The notes below the pieces were generated by a model. That model had not been told where the DNA came from, made no database searches, and worked only from the letters and a program-made list of their open reading frames with translations. A DNA stretch of 30,244 bases, taken from JAZLFH01 sp045615705. GTDB taxonomy: Bacteria; Bacillota; Clostridia; UMGS1883. The first letter of the stretch is position 1. Each line of letters starts with the position of its first letter. The position numbers were made by a program, and so were the translations under genes. The DNA lies in contig JAZLFH010000009.1 in the NCBI GenBank assembly GCA_045615705.1, positions 1 to 30,244 of the forward strand, given 5' to 3'. Positions 1 through 7,032 of the stretch are shown piece after piece.

Positions 1-618
1 GTTGCTGATACCGAGCAACTGCTTCGCATTATCCAATCAATTCCCTCTCCGAAAGCAGAACCGTTTAAGATGTGGCTTGCTGCAGTCGGAAGAGAACGGA
101 TTGAAGAAACTATCGATCCCGAACTTGCTATCGACAGGGCATTTGAAACATATCAGAAGAAAGGCTACAGTGAGGAATGGATTCACCAAAGACTTCTGTC
201 AATCCGTATTAGAAATGCACTGACCGACGAATGGGACAAGCGTGGAGTTGAAAAAGGTCGTGAATATGCTATTCTTACCGATGAAATATCTAAAGCATGG
301 TCCGGTATGACAACAAGAAAGTATAAAAATCTTAAAGGACTTACAAAGGAAAATTTGCGGGATAATATGTCGGATATGGAGCTTGTCCTCAATATGCTTG
401 CTGAAGCTACTACAACCGAAATATCGAAAAGAGAACAACCTGAAACATTTGACGAAAATGTAAAAATTGCAAAAAGAGGCGGCACTGTTGCCGGAAATGC
501 ACGCAAGGAAATTGAACAAGAAACAGGAAATCCTGTTATAACATCAAAAAATGCCACAGAACTTAATAAGGTCGTGACAGACTTGATTGAGGGAATTGCA
601 GAAGATAAAGAAAAATAA
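1..618 (+). CDS. DinD/Bro-like protein, 5' end cut by window
   Basis: The reading frame is open from base 1 (205 residues seen), so the true start lies upstream; the ATG at 70 is internal. The visible part contains a run like the Bro-N/DinD family: FKMWLAAVGRERIEE, a YSEEWIHQRL segment, an LTDEW..RG.....YA.LTDEI segment and NMLAEATTTEIS followed by AKRGG..AG.AR. This resembles E. coli DinD (DNA-damage-inducible protein D) over most of its length. DinD-type proteins are linked to the SOS response and RecA control, but the role in mobile elements is not settled. A strong terminator follows at once. The family call is by motif resemblance; the function in this element is unknown. Confidence 0.7.
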   Translation, partial: VADTEQLLRIIQSIPSPKAEPFKMWLAAVGRERIEETIDPELAIDRAFETYQKKGYSEEWIHQRLLSIRIRNALTDEWDKRGVEKGREYAILTDEISKAWSGMTTRKYKNLKGLTKENLRDNMSDMELVLNMLAEATTTEISKREQPETFDENVKIAKRGGTVAGNARKEIEQETGNPVITSKNATELNKVVTDLIEGIAEDKEK

Positions 619-636
619 TACATATTTTTAATGATG

Positions 637-664
637 AGCCTCCGTTCAAGCGGAGGTTTTTCTA
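637..664 (+). terminator. Rho-independent terminator after the DinD-like gene
   Basis: The stem CCTCCG (639-644) pairs with CGGAGG (651-656) around a 6-nt loop and is followed by a run of T. It ends the DinD-like transcript and separates it from the recombinase gene. Confidence 0.85.
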
Positions 665-763
665 TGCAAAATTTAATATTGTTGCATTTGGTGATAGACT
701 TATCGATACTCTTGTGGTATCTTGTGTCGTTAGAAAGAAGGTGAATTTCAGTCGGCGGATGCA

Positions 764-789
764 TTGACAATTACTTAAAATGGTATAAT
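764..789 (+). promoter_or_regulatory. Probable promoter of the Xer-like recombinase gene
   Basis: There is an extended -10 box, TGG-TATAAT (781-789). A perfect TTGACA lies at 764-769, but the spacer is only 14 bp, shorter than the 16-18 bp optimum, so the extended -10 may carry most of the activity. The ribosome binding site AAGGAG (803-808) and the ATG at 817 follow closely. The -10 region (ATGGTATAAT) is identical to that of the invertible promoter at 1705-1733. Confidence 0.6.
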
Positions 790-816
790 AAAACAAAAAC
801 CGAAGGAGTTGTCAAG

Positions 817-1659
817 ATGAAAATAACAAATGGAATGATACAAGACTACAAAAATTATCTAATCACGGAAGAAAAAAGCGAAGTCACAATCGAAAAGTAT
901 ATCCGGGATATGCTCGCACTGCAACAATGGCTTGATGGTCGGGATATAACAAAGCAGGAGCTACTCTCGTACAAAGCAAAATTAGTTGAGGAGTATGCTC
1001 CTGCAAGTGTGAATTCTGCCATAGCATCAATCAACGGATTTCTGATGTTCAATAACTTGTATGACTTAAAAATCAAGAGCCTGAAAATTCAAAAACAGTT
1101 ATTCTGTCAAAGTGAAAAGGAATTGACCAAGAATGAATATGAAAGATTACTGTGTGCGGCAAAGTCAAAGAAGAATGAAAGACTTTATCTGATAATGCAG
1201 ACAATCTGCTCAACAGGCATCAGGGTATCGGAACTGAAATATATCACTTGTGAAGCTGTTATAAACCATCAAACAACAGTAAAATTAAAAGGTAAAATCA
1301 GAACAATACTGCTCCCCAAAGAACTTTGTAAACTGCTTTCAAGGTATTGTAAAGAACAAAATATCAAAACAGGTTCGGTGTTCATCACAAGAAGTGGAAA
1401 TCCAATCACAAGACACGATATTTGGCGGTCTATGAAGAGTCTTTGTAATGATGCAGGTGTTGACAAAGCAAAAGTGTTTCCACACAATTTGAGGCATTTA
1501 TTCGCACGAACCTACTATGCTATTCAAAAGGACATTGTAAGACTTGCCGATATACTCGGTCATACAAGCATTAACACAACAAGGATATATACAATTGAGG
1601 ACGGAGCAATCCACAGAAGGCAAATGCAAAGGCTCGGACTTATACATTTAACGGCATAA
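817..1659 (+). CDS. Xer-like tyrosine recombinase, candidate inverter of the neighbouring promoter segment
   Basis: A 280-residue tyrosine recombinase with an N-terminal SAM-like core-binding domain (about 1-95) and a C-terminal catalytic domain. All active-site residues are visible: R136 (TGIRVSEL), K160 in the beta-hairpin (LKGKIR), H223 and R226 (HNLRH), H249 (LGHTS) and the nucleophile Y258 (TRIYT). The length is close to XerC/XerD and to the small recombinases that flip DNA segments in Firmicutes. The start ATG has AAGGAG 8 nt upstream. The gene ends 9 bp before a 19-bp dif-like site whose inverted copy lies 200 bp further on, so I infer that it catalyses inversion of that segment. It is distinct from the element's own integrase at 12557-13789. 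Confidence 0.85.
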   Translation: MKITNGMIQDYKNYLITEEKSEVTIEKYIRDMLALQQWLDGRDITKQELLSYKAKLVEEYAPASVNSAIASINGFLMFNNLYDLKIKSLKIQKQLFCQSEKELTKNEYERLLCAAKSKKNERLYLIMQTICSTGIRVSELKYITCEAVINHQTTVKLKGKIRTILLPKELCKLLSRYCKEQNIKTGSVFITRSGNPITRHDIWRSMKSLCNDAGVDKAKVFPHNLRHLFARTYYAIQKDIVRLADILGHTSINTTRIYTIEDGAIHRRQMQRLGLIHLTA

Positions 1660-1667
1660 AATATGCC

Positions 1668-1686
1668 CACATAATAAACATTATGT
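1668..1686 (+). repeat. Left dif-like recombination site (inverted copy of 1889-1907)
   Basis: CACATAATAAACATTATGT is the exact reverse complement of 1889-1907. The minus-strand core CATAATGTTTATTATGT differs at one position from the core of E. coli dif (CATAATGTATATTATGT). The site sits inside a wider palindrome, TGCC (1664-1667) pairing with GGCA (1688-1691). On the minus strand this hairpin is followed by TATTTTAT, so it may also work as a weak terminator for leftward transcription. Confidence 0.85.
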
Positions 1687-1704
1687 AGGCAAACCACTAA
1701 TGAA

Positions 1705-1733
1705 ATTATACCATAAAATATCAAAATCGTCAA
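1705..1733 (-). promoter_or_regulatory. Consensus promoter inside the invertible segment, now facing left
   Basis: Read on the minus strand: -35 TTGACG (1733-1728), 17-bp spacer, -10 TATAAT (1710-1705) with an extended TGG just before it. The predicted start is near 1698, so the transcript would begin inside the segment, cross the left dif-like site and run antisense into the 3' end of the recombinase gene. After inversion it would drive the SLOG gene at 1942. Confidence 0.85.
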
Positions 1734-1793
1734 TCAATAAAGCCGAAAATACTGAAATCACCGCAAAAATTCAAAATCTTTACATACGAAAAT

Positions 1794-1824
1794 GACCAAT
1801 GAAAATTTCAGACTCTCATTGGTC
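1794..1824. repeat. Hairpin or operator-like inverted repeat inside the invertible segment
   Basis: GACCAATGA (1794-1802) pairs exactly with TCATTGGTC (1816-1824) around 13 nt. An overlapping alternative, ATTGG-TCTG-CCAAT, lies at 1819-1832. There is no good T-tract, so a protein-binding site is as likely as a terminator. Confidence 0.45.
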
Positions 1825-1878
1825 TGCCAATCGTTAAAAACACCGTATCAAATCATCTTAAAAAAGCAACTCCGAAAC

Positions 1879-1924
1879 AGCGTTCCCAACATAATGTTTA
1901 TTATGTGAGGAACGCTATTTTATT
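1879..1924 (+). terminator. Hairpin containing the right dif-like site, terminator-like
   Basis: AGCGTTCC (1879-1886) pairs with GGAACGCT (1909-1916). Inside this, after two mismatches, ACATAAT pairs with ATTATGT with a GTTT loop. ATTTTATTA follows. In this orientation the hairpin would limit read-through from the recombinase gene into the SLOG gene. Its left arm lies inside the invertible segment and its right arm outside, so inversion would break the outer stem. Confidence 0.5.
1889..1907 (+). repeat. Right dif-like recombination site (inverted copy of 1668-1686)
   Basis: ACATAATGTTTATTATGTG. By analogy with E. coli dif, the inner half-sites are CATAA and TTATG around the 6-bp centre TGTTTA. 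It is the exact reverse complement of the left site; the outer flanks of the two sites differ. Confidence 0.85.
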
Positions 1925-1941
1925 ACAAAGAAGATGATAAG

Positions 1942-2406
1942 ATGGAAATCTATACGGTGTCTTTCTTCGGACACAGATATATCGATAGTTTTTATAAAAT
2001 TGAGGAAAAGCTTGAAGAAATTATTAGAAAACTTATTCGAGAGCATGAATATATTGACTTTCTTGTCGGGCGTGACGGAGATTTTGACCAAATAGTATCG
2101 TCAACGGTTAAAAGAATAAAGCGAGATGTTTGCGATTGCAATAGTTCGCTAATATGGGTTATGCCGTACCCCAAAGCTGAGTATTCCAATAACCAAGATA
2201 ACTTTGAAGAATACTATGATGAGATTGAAGTATGCTATGAATCAAGCAAAGCACACCCAAAATCCGCAATACAGATACGAAACCAAACGATGGTTGACAG
2301 GTCGGATTTGGTTATTTTCTATGTAGAAACCACCTCCGGCGGAGCATATCAAACAATGAAATATGCTGATAAACAATGCAAAAATATAATAAATATATTA
2401 GAATAA
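1942..2406 (+). CDS. SLOG-fold (DUF1273/YpsA-like) protein
   Basis: 154 residues with the pattern of small SLOG/DUF1273 proteins: FFGHR near the N-terminus (residues 8-12), VGRDGDFD (about 42-49), RNQTMVDRSDLVIFYVE in the C-terminal half, and GGAYQTMKYA after it. SLOG proteins have a Rossmann-like fold that binds nucleotides or nucleotide-derived ligands, and some act as sensors in immune or stress systems. This is family knowledge; the ligand here is unknown. The gene is the first one to the right of the invertible promoter segment and has only a weak ribosome binding site (AAGAAG). No rightward promoter is visible just upstream in the present orientation, so its expression probably depends on inversion. 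Confidence 0.68.
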   Translation: MEIYTVSFFGHRYIDSFYKIEEKLEEIIRKLIREHEYIDFLVGRDGDFDQIVSSTVKRIKRDVCDCNSSLIWVMPYPKAEYSNNQDNFEEYYDEIEVCYESSKAHPKSAIQIRNQTMVDRSDLVIFYVETTSGGAYQTMKYADKQCKNIINILE

Positions 2407-2446
2407 AAAGCGAACTCAAATTTTTGTCTTTGTAAGCAAAAAGTTG

Positions 2447-2475
2447 TTGCTATTTTTAAAACTTTATGATATAAT
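2447..2475 (+). promoter_or_regulatory. Promoter of the abiE operon with operator-like repeats
   Basis: TTGCTA (2447-2452), 17-bp spacer, TATAAT (2470-2475) with an extended TGA before it. ACTTTATGA occurs twice as a direct repeat (2461-2469 and 2476-2484) around the -10, and GAATA/TATTC (2483-2487 / 2492-2496) forms an inverted repeat at the expected transcript start. Type IV antitoxins (AbiEi) repress their own promoter, so these are candidate AbiEi sites. The defence operon therefore probably has a basal promoter besides any read-through from the invertible one. Confidence 0.65.
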
Positions 2476-2525
2476 ACTTTATGAATACAAATATTCTTGG
2501 TTATATTCAAAAAGTTGGTGAATAA

Positions 2526-3131
2526 ATGGATAAGAAACTGGTAGCAAAAGAAGTTATAAACAGTTTAAACGGTATCGCAAAAGCATCTCAATTGTTTGAT
2601 GCAGGGCTAAGTAAAACCGACGTTTGCAAACTTGCGAATGAAGGTTATTTAAGCAGAGTAAAGCACGGCTACTATTCCCTTTCAAACGGAGTTGATGTTC
2701 CTGAGGAGCAAATAATAAAAACCACATTACCTGAAACTGTTGTTTGCGTAGAATCAGCTCTATTTAGGTATGGATACAGTGATTTTGCACCTCGAATATG
2801 GTCTTTGGCTGTACCTCGTTCTATGACGAGAACAAAATTGAAATCTGATGTTGTATTATTTAAACCGTATTATATCAGGAATGAATTGATAAATCTCGGA
2901 AAAACAACCGAAAAATTCAATGATGTTGAACTTCCGATATATGACAGAGAACGCACTATATGTGATTGCTTTAAGTATAGAACAAAATTGGATAATGAAT
3001 TGTTTAATAAAGCAGTAAATGCGTATGTATCCGATAAAGAAAAGAATTTGTCAAATCTTTCGGAATATGCAAAAAAGATGAGGATACACAAAAAAGTTAT
3101 GGAATTAATGGAGGTGCTGTTAAATGGCTGA
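2526..3131 (+). CDS. abiEi: AbiEi family antitoxin / transcriptional regulator
   Basis: 201 residues. The N-terminal part (about 1-60) is a winged helix-turn-helix ending in LSRVKHGYYSL, the typical entry of the AbiEi_4 domain. The rest matches the AbiEi C-terminal domain (TLPETVVCVESALFRYGYSD; YDRERTICDCFKYR). AbiEi antitoxins counter AbiEii and repress the operon; AbiE is a type IV toxin-antitoxin system known for phage abortive infection. It overlaps abiEii by 8 bp. Candidate operator repeats lie at the promoter just upstream (2461-2496). Confidence 0.88.
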   Translation: MDKKLVAKEVINSLNGIAKASQLFDAGLSKTDVCKLANEGYLSRVKHGYYSLSNGVDVPEEQIIKTTLPETVVCVESALFRYGYSDFAPRIWSLAVPRSMTRTKLKSDVVLFKPYYIRNELINLGKTTEKFNDVELPIYDRERTICDCFKYRTKLDNELFNKAVNAYVSDKEKNLSNLSEYAKKMRIHKKVMELMEVLLNG

Positions 3132-4020
3132 TGTGGCGTCATCGGTATTGGCAAAACTTAAAAATAAAGCAAAAGAAACAGGCAGAAGCAACCAACTTTG
3201 TATGCAATTATTTTGTCAAGAAGAATTTTTAAGACGTCTTTCCAATTCTAAATATTCGGACAATTTTGTCTTAAAAGGCGGTTTGTTTTTATATACACTT
3301 ACAAGCTTTGACAGCAGAGTTACGGTTGATGTAGATTTCTTGTTAAGGCAACTCCCAAACACTCCGGAAAAACTATCCGAAATAATCAAAGAGATAATCG
3401 ATACAAAAACAGAAAATGATTTTATAGTTTTTGAATTTAAGAACATTATGCCGATTTCAATAAACAAAGAATATCCCGGAATACACGCAGATATTGTTGC
3501 ACGAATCAAAAACACAAGAACGCCGTTTGGAATAGATTTTGGCGTTGGGGATATTATCATTCCGGGAACTGTTAAAAGAAAAATACCCACCCAACTCGCA
3601 GATTTTGACTCACCAACTGTAAATACATATTCACTTGAAACAACCGTTGCAGAAAAGCTTGATGCGATACTAAATCTTATGGAATTTTCAAGCAGAATGA
3701 AAGATTATTACGATATTTACTATCTTGCCAATAAATTTGATTTTGATGGTGCAACATTGACAGAAGCAATGAGAAAAACCTTTGAAAACAGAAATCATAA
3801 ATTTACGATAGAACAGTTTGAACAGATGTGTGAATTTGGTTCTGATGCTGCAATGCAGAAGAAATGGAAAGCGTTTACAAAGAAAATCAATACAAAAACA
3901 GACGATTTTGAAACTGTGTTGAAAATGATAAAAGTTTTTTTGGCAGAGCCTTATGTCGCTTCGATAGAAAAAAACAAGCATATCAAGCGATGGTTTGCGT
4001 ACGATACAAAGTGGTTATGA
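3124..4020 (+). CDS. abiEii: AbiEii nucleotidyltransferase toxin
   Basis: 298 residues of the AbiEii/MenA-like nucleotidyltransferase family. The catalytic pattern is visible as FVLKGGLFLY (GG at 52-53) followed by VTVDVDF (D69, D71), and a later ETTVAEKLDAI...RMKDYYDIYYL segment (E, K and D) typical of the family. Related toxins transfer nucleotides to the tRNA acceptor end and stop growth. The start ATG has GGAGGTG about 7 nt upstream and lies inside the end of abiEi, so the two are translationally coupled. The bcgIA-like gene begins 18 bp after the stop, which suggests that the TA pair and the R-M genes share a transcript. Confidence 0.88.
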   Translation: MADVASSVLAKLKNKAKETGRSNQLCMQLFCQEEFLRRLSNSKYSDNFVLKGGLFLYTLTSFDSRVTVDVDFLLRQLPNTPEKLSEIIKEIIDTKTENDFIVFEFKNIMPISINKEYPGIHADIVARIKNTRTPFGIDFGVGDIIIPGTVKRKIPTQLADFDSPTVNTYSLETTVAEKLDAILNLMEFSSRMKDYYDIYYLANKFDFDGATLTEAMRKTFENRNHKFTIEQFEQMCEFGSDAAMQKKWKAFTKKINTKTDDFETVLKMIKVFLAEPYVASIEKNKHIKRWFAYDTKWL

Positions 4021-4038
4021 TTAAGGAGGGTGTTTTAT

Positions 4039-5955
4039 ATGGCAAAAAAAGAAGTTAAAACAGACTTATGGGTTGCGCGACAACTTGATGATTGTAAAAT
4101 AAAGTATGATGCACAAGGTAGTGATGTTAAAGAACTTAACGAAGCCTTACAAACCGCTTCAAAGAGAGGCACCGGTAACATTGGTTACCCAGAATTTGTC
4201 TCTGTTGTTAAAGGATTTATTATTGTAATTGAAGATAAGGCTGATTTATCTAAACATGAAAGACTAACAGACACAGGAGTCATTTCAACGGCTCAAAAAG
4301 ACATTGCTGACTTTGCTGTGAACGGAGCGTATTTTTATGCAAAACATATTGCCCAGAATAGTTCTTTCAGAAAAGTTTTTGCAATAGGAGTTTCGGGCAA
4401 TGAAAAGCACCATAAGATTACACCCCTATATGTAGATGATCGTGAAGGCTATAAAAGATTACCAGACATTGAATCTTTTACTTCTTTTTCTGCTGACAAT
4501 ATTGAGGAATATTACACTCGATACGTTTTAAATGAAAAGACTGATGTTGAAAAGACAACAGAAGACATATTAAAGGATGCGGCTGAATTACATGAATATT
4601 TACGTACATATGGTTCTTTAAAAGATCAGGATAAACCATTAGTAGTTTCTGGAATACTATTAGCATTAGATGACAAGTTTTTCAAAATAGGCGATTTACT
4701 AGGTGACGATACAACTACAGATGGAGAGTTAATATATAACGCTATAGAACGCCGTTTAAAGTCATCCAATGTCGGGCCGGATGCCAAACGTGATAAATTA
4801 ATGAGTGAATTTGCTATTATTAAAAATAGTGCTCGTTTGAATAAAATTGACGAAAGATTGAAAAAAACACCATTAAAATATTATACTGAATTTCTCAAAA
4901 AGAATGTCTTTGATAATATTAAATATCTCAATTCGAGCGAAGATTTTATCGGTAGATTTTACGGCGAATTTATGAGTTATTCGGGTGGAGATGGTCAGTC
5001 TCTAGGTATAGTATTAACCCCTCGACATGTCTGTGATTTGTTTTGTGATCTGCTTGATATTAAAGCAAATGATATTGTTCTCGACCCATGCTGTGGTACT
5101 GCAGGATTTCTTGTAGCAGCAATGCACCATATGCTTGATAAAGCAGGAACTGATCAAACAAAACGGAAAAATATAAAGAAAAAACAATTGCATGGTTTTG
5201 AACTCCAAAGTAATATGTTTGCAATCGCTGCTACTAATATGATTTTAAGAGATGATGGAAATAGTAATATTAAATGTGAGGATTTTCTAAAACAAAATCC
5301 GGCTGAGGTACAATTGAAGGGTGCAACTGTAGGAATGATGAATCCTCCATATTCTCAAGGCACCAAAGCAGATTCGTCTCAATACGAATTGTCTTTTGTT
5401 GAGCACTTGCTTGACTCGTTAACAAAAGGGGCAAGAGCTGCGGTTATTGTCCCACAGTCTTCAATGACCGGCAAAACAAAAGATGAACAAGCTTTCAAGG
5501 AAAACATTATGAAACATCATACTCTTGAAGGCGTTATTACTTGTAATACTGATACATTTTATGGTGTCGGAACAAATCCGGTAATTGCAGTGTTTACAGC
5601 CAATGAGCCACATCCAACTGATAAATTATGCAAATTTATTGACTTTCGTAACGATGGCTACGAAGTTAGAGCTCATATTGGTCTTGTTGAAGGAGATTCT
5701 GCAAAAGATAAAAAACAACATTTACTTGATGTTTGGAGCAACAAAATAGAAGCAGAATCAAAGTTTTGCGTTAAAACAAGGGTTGAGGCAAGCGACGAAT
5801 GGTTACATTCCTTCTATTATTTCAATGATGAAGTACCAACAGACACCGATTTTGAAAAGGCGATTGGCGATTACTTGACGTTTGAATTTTCTATGATAAT
5901 GCAAAATCGAGAGTATCTTTTTGAGGAAGGTGAAAATGATGAAAAAATTAAGTGA
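4039..5955 (+). CDS. BcgI-like type IIB restriction/N6-adenine methyltransferase subunit A
   Basis: 638 residues, almost the length of BcgI subunit A. The N-terminus has a PD-(D/E)xK-like nuclease pattern, P51-E52 followed by E65-D66-K67 (IIVIEDKAD), which ordinary HsdM proteins lack. The middle and C-terminal part is an HsdM-type N6-adenine methyltransferase with motif I DPCCGTAGF and motif IV NPPY, preceded by LTPRHVCDLF. The enzyme would both cut and methylate, with specificity from the next gene. I chose ATG 4039 because AAGGAGG (4023-4029) sits 9 nt before it; the in-frame GTG at 4030 overlaps that site. No separate HsdR gene is present, in line with the fused nuclease. The type IIB call is inference from architecture. 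Confidence 0.82.
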   Translation: MAKKEVKTDLWVARQLDDCKIKYDAQGSDVKELNEALQTASKRGTGNIGYPEFVSVVKGFIIVIEDKADLSKHERLTDTGVISTAQKDIADFAVNGAYFYAKHIAQNSSFRKVFAIGVSGNEKHHKITPLYVDDREGYKRLPDIESFTSFSADNIEEYYTRYVLNEKTDVEKTTEDILKDAAELHEYLRTYGSLKDQDKPLVVSGILLALDDKFFKIGDLLGDDTTTDGELIYNAIERRLKSSNVGPDAKRDKLMSEFAIIKNSARLNKIDERLKKTPLKYYTEFLKKNVFDNIKYLNSSEDFIGRFYGEFMSYSGGDGQSLGIVLTPRHVCDLFCDLLDIKANDIVLDPCCGTAGFLVAAMHHMLDKAGTDQTKRKNIKKKQLHGFELQSNMFAIAATNMILRDDGNSNIKCEDFLKQNPAEVQLKGATVGMMNPPYSQGTKADSSQYELSFVEHLLDSLTKGARAAVIVPQSSMTGKTKDEQAFKENIMKHHTLEGVITCNTDTFYGVGTNPVIAVFTANEPHPTDKLCKFIDFRNDGYEVRAHIGLVEGDSAKDKKQHLLDVWSNKIEAESKFCVKTRVEASDEWLHSFYYFNDEVPTDTDFEKAIGDYLTFEFSMIMQNREYLFEEGENDEKIK

Positions 5956-7024
5956 AAATGAATGGCAACCATTTTCATTAAAAGATATTTTTAATAGTTT
6001 TGAGCGTGGAAAGGTTTCTTCGGCTACAGATGAACCAAAGCAAAAAAACGGAATACCATATGTTGGTGCGACTGACAAAAACAATGGAGTTCTTGATTTT
6101 TTAAGACCAGATATAAAAAAAGAACAGAAGCCTAATTGTATTACTTTTATTCGAGATGGTCAAGGTTCTGTTGGATCATCGATTTATCGAAAGACACCAT
6201 TTATTGCAACTGTTAACACATCAAGTGGTTATGCTAATTGGTTAAATGAACAAACTGGTTTGTTTGTTTCAACTGCTTCAAATATGAATAGAAGTAAATA
6301 TGGTTTTGGATACAAACGTAAAGAAGAACGCTTAAAATCTGAACGTGTTATGCTTCCAGCAAAAAACACTACTGAGCCAGATTATGACTATATGTCAAAA
6401 TATATAAGTTCTCATTGTAAAACAAAGCTTGCAAAATATAACGATTTTGCAAAAAAACAACTATCTACAATTGAATACAAAGATATTTCTGACATCGCAG
6501 AAAAGAAATGGCTACCCTTTTCTATTACAGATATTTTTCAACCCATTCGTGGGCGTGAAGGAAATATGGCAATGCTTGAAAACGGTAATGTTCCCTTAAT
6601 TTCCGCAAAGAAAAATAGCAATGGTTTGAAAGGATTTGTTAATACATCAGGTGCAATAATGAGAGGAAACTGCATTTCATTAAATAATGACGGAGACGGT
6701 GGGGCAGGACTTTCCTATTATCAGCCACACAGTATGGCGTTAGATACTCATGTAACAGCATTGGTGCCTATAATAGATGAAATGAATAAATTTTCATTAT
6801 TATTTATTTCAAATTGTTTATCTGGGTTACACGATTTTTTTGGACATGGGTTATCTATTTCAAATAAGAGAGTAAGTAAGATAAAAATAATGCTCCCAAT
6901 TAACAAAAATAATGAACCTGATTTTGAGTATATGGAACAGTATGTAAAGAATATAATGATCAAGAAGTACAAACAGTACCTTGCTTTTCTTGATGCTAAA
7001 GAAAGAATAGATAACATGGAATAG
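5936..7024 (+). CDS. BcgI-like specificity subunit (S / subunit B)
   Basis: About 362 residues with two target-recognition repeats, each opening with a similar block: EWQPFSLKDIFNSFERGK near residue 8 and KWLPFSITDIFQPIRGRE near residue 190. Each half ends with a (D/E)PDYDYM / PDFEYM element and a helical stretch. This two-TRD layout and length fit BcgI subunit B and HsdS proteins. Start: GAGGAAGG (5923-5930) precedes two ATGs at 5936 and 5939, either of which could be used; the TTG at 5921 overlaps the Shine-Dalgarno. The gene overlaps the methylase/nuclease gene by 20 bp, so synthesis is coupled. The two TRDs would define a bipartite target, which cannot be read from the sequence. Confidence 0.82.
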   Translation: MMKKLSENEWQPFSLKDIFNSFERGKVSSATDEPKQKNGIPYVGATDKNNGVLDFLRPDIKKEQKPNCITFIRDGQGSVGSSIYRKTPFIATVNTSSGYANWLNEQTGLFVSTASNMNRSKYGFGYKRKEERLKSERVMLPAKNTTEPDYDYMSKYISSHCKTKLAKYNDFAKKQLSTIEYKDISDIAEKKWLPFSITDIFQPIRGREGNMAMLENGNVPLISAKKNSNGLKGFVNTSGAIMRGNCISLNNDGDGGAGLSYYQPHSMALDTHVTALVPIIDEMNKFSLLFISNCLSGLHDFFGHGLSISNKRVSKIKIMLPINKNNEPDFEYMEQYVKNIMIKKYKQYLAFLDAKERIDNME

Positions 7025-7032
7025 GTGAAATT

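Larger units (their letters stand above)
1668..1907. other. Candidate invertible promoter segment (phase switch)
   Basis: Two perfect 19-bp dif-like sites in inverted orientation bound a 202-bp AT-rich non-coding segment. The segment holds one consensus promoter pointing left in this assembly (1733 to 1705, minus strand). No good rightward promoter is visible inside it. A Xer-like recombinase gene lies immediately to the left, and a SLOG gene followed by a defence operon lies to the right. Because the central 6 bp (TGTTTA / TAAACA) are asymmetric and inverted, strand exchange would flip the segment rather than delete it. After inversion the transcription start would fall at about 1877, roughly 65 bp before the SLOG start codon. 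Confidence 0.78.

Noticed and set aside
183..770. A 195-codon frame on the minus strand opposite the DinD-like gene
   Set aside because: It is antisense to a frame with clear family motifs, has no recognisable domain and crosses the terminator.
4030..4041. Longer start (GTG 4030) for the BcgI-like A subunit
   Set aside because: The GTG overlaps the Shine-Dalgarno AAGGAGG; ATG 4039 has ideal spacing.
5921..5938. TTG 5921 as start of the specificity subunit
   Set aside because: It lies within the Shine-Dalgarno region of the two ATGs at 5936 and 5939.
4039..7024. Ordinary type I HsdM-HsdS
   Set aside because: No HsdR gene is adjacent, and the methylase carries its own N-terminal nuclease-like pattern and BcgI-like length.
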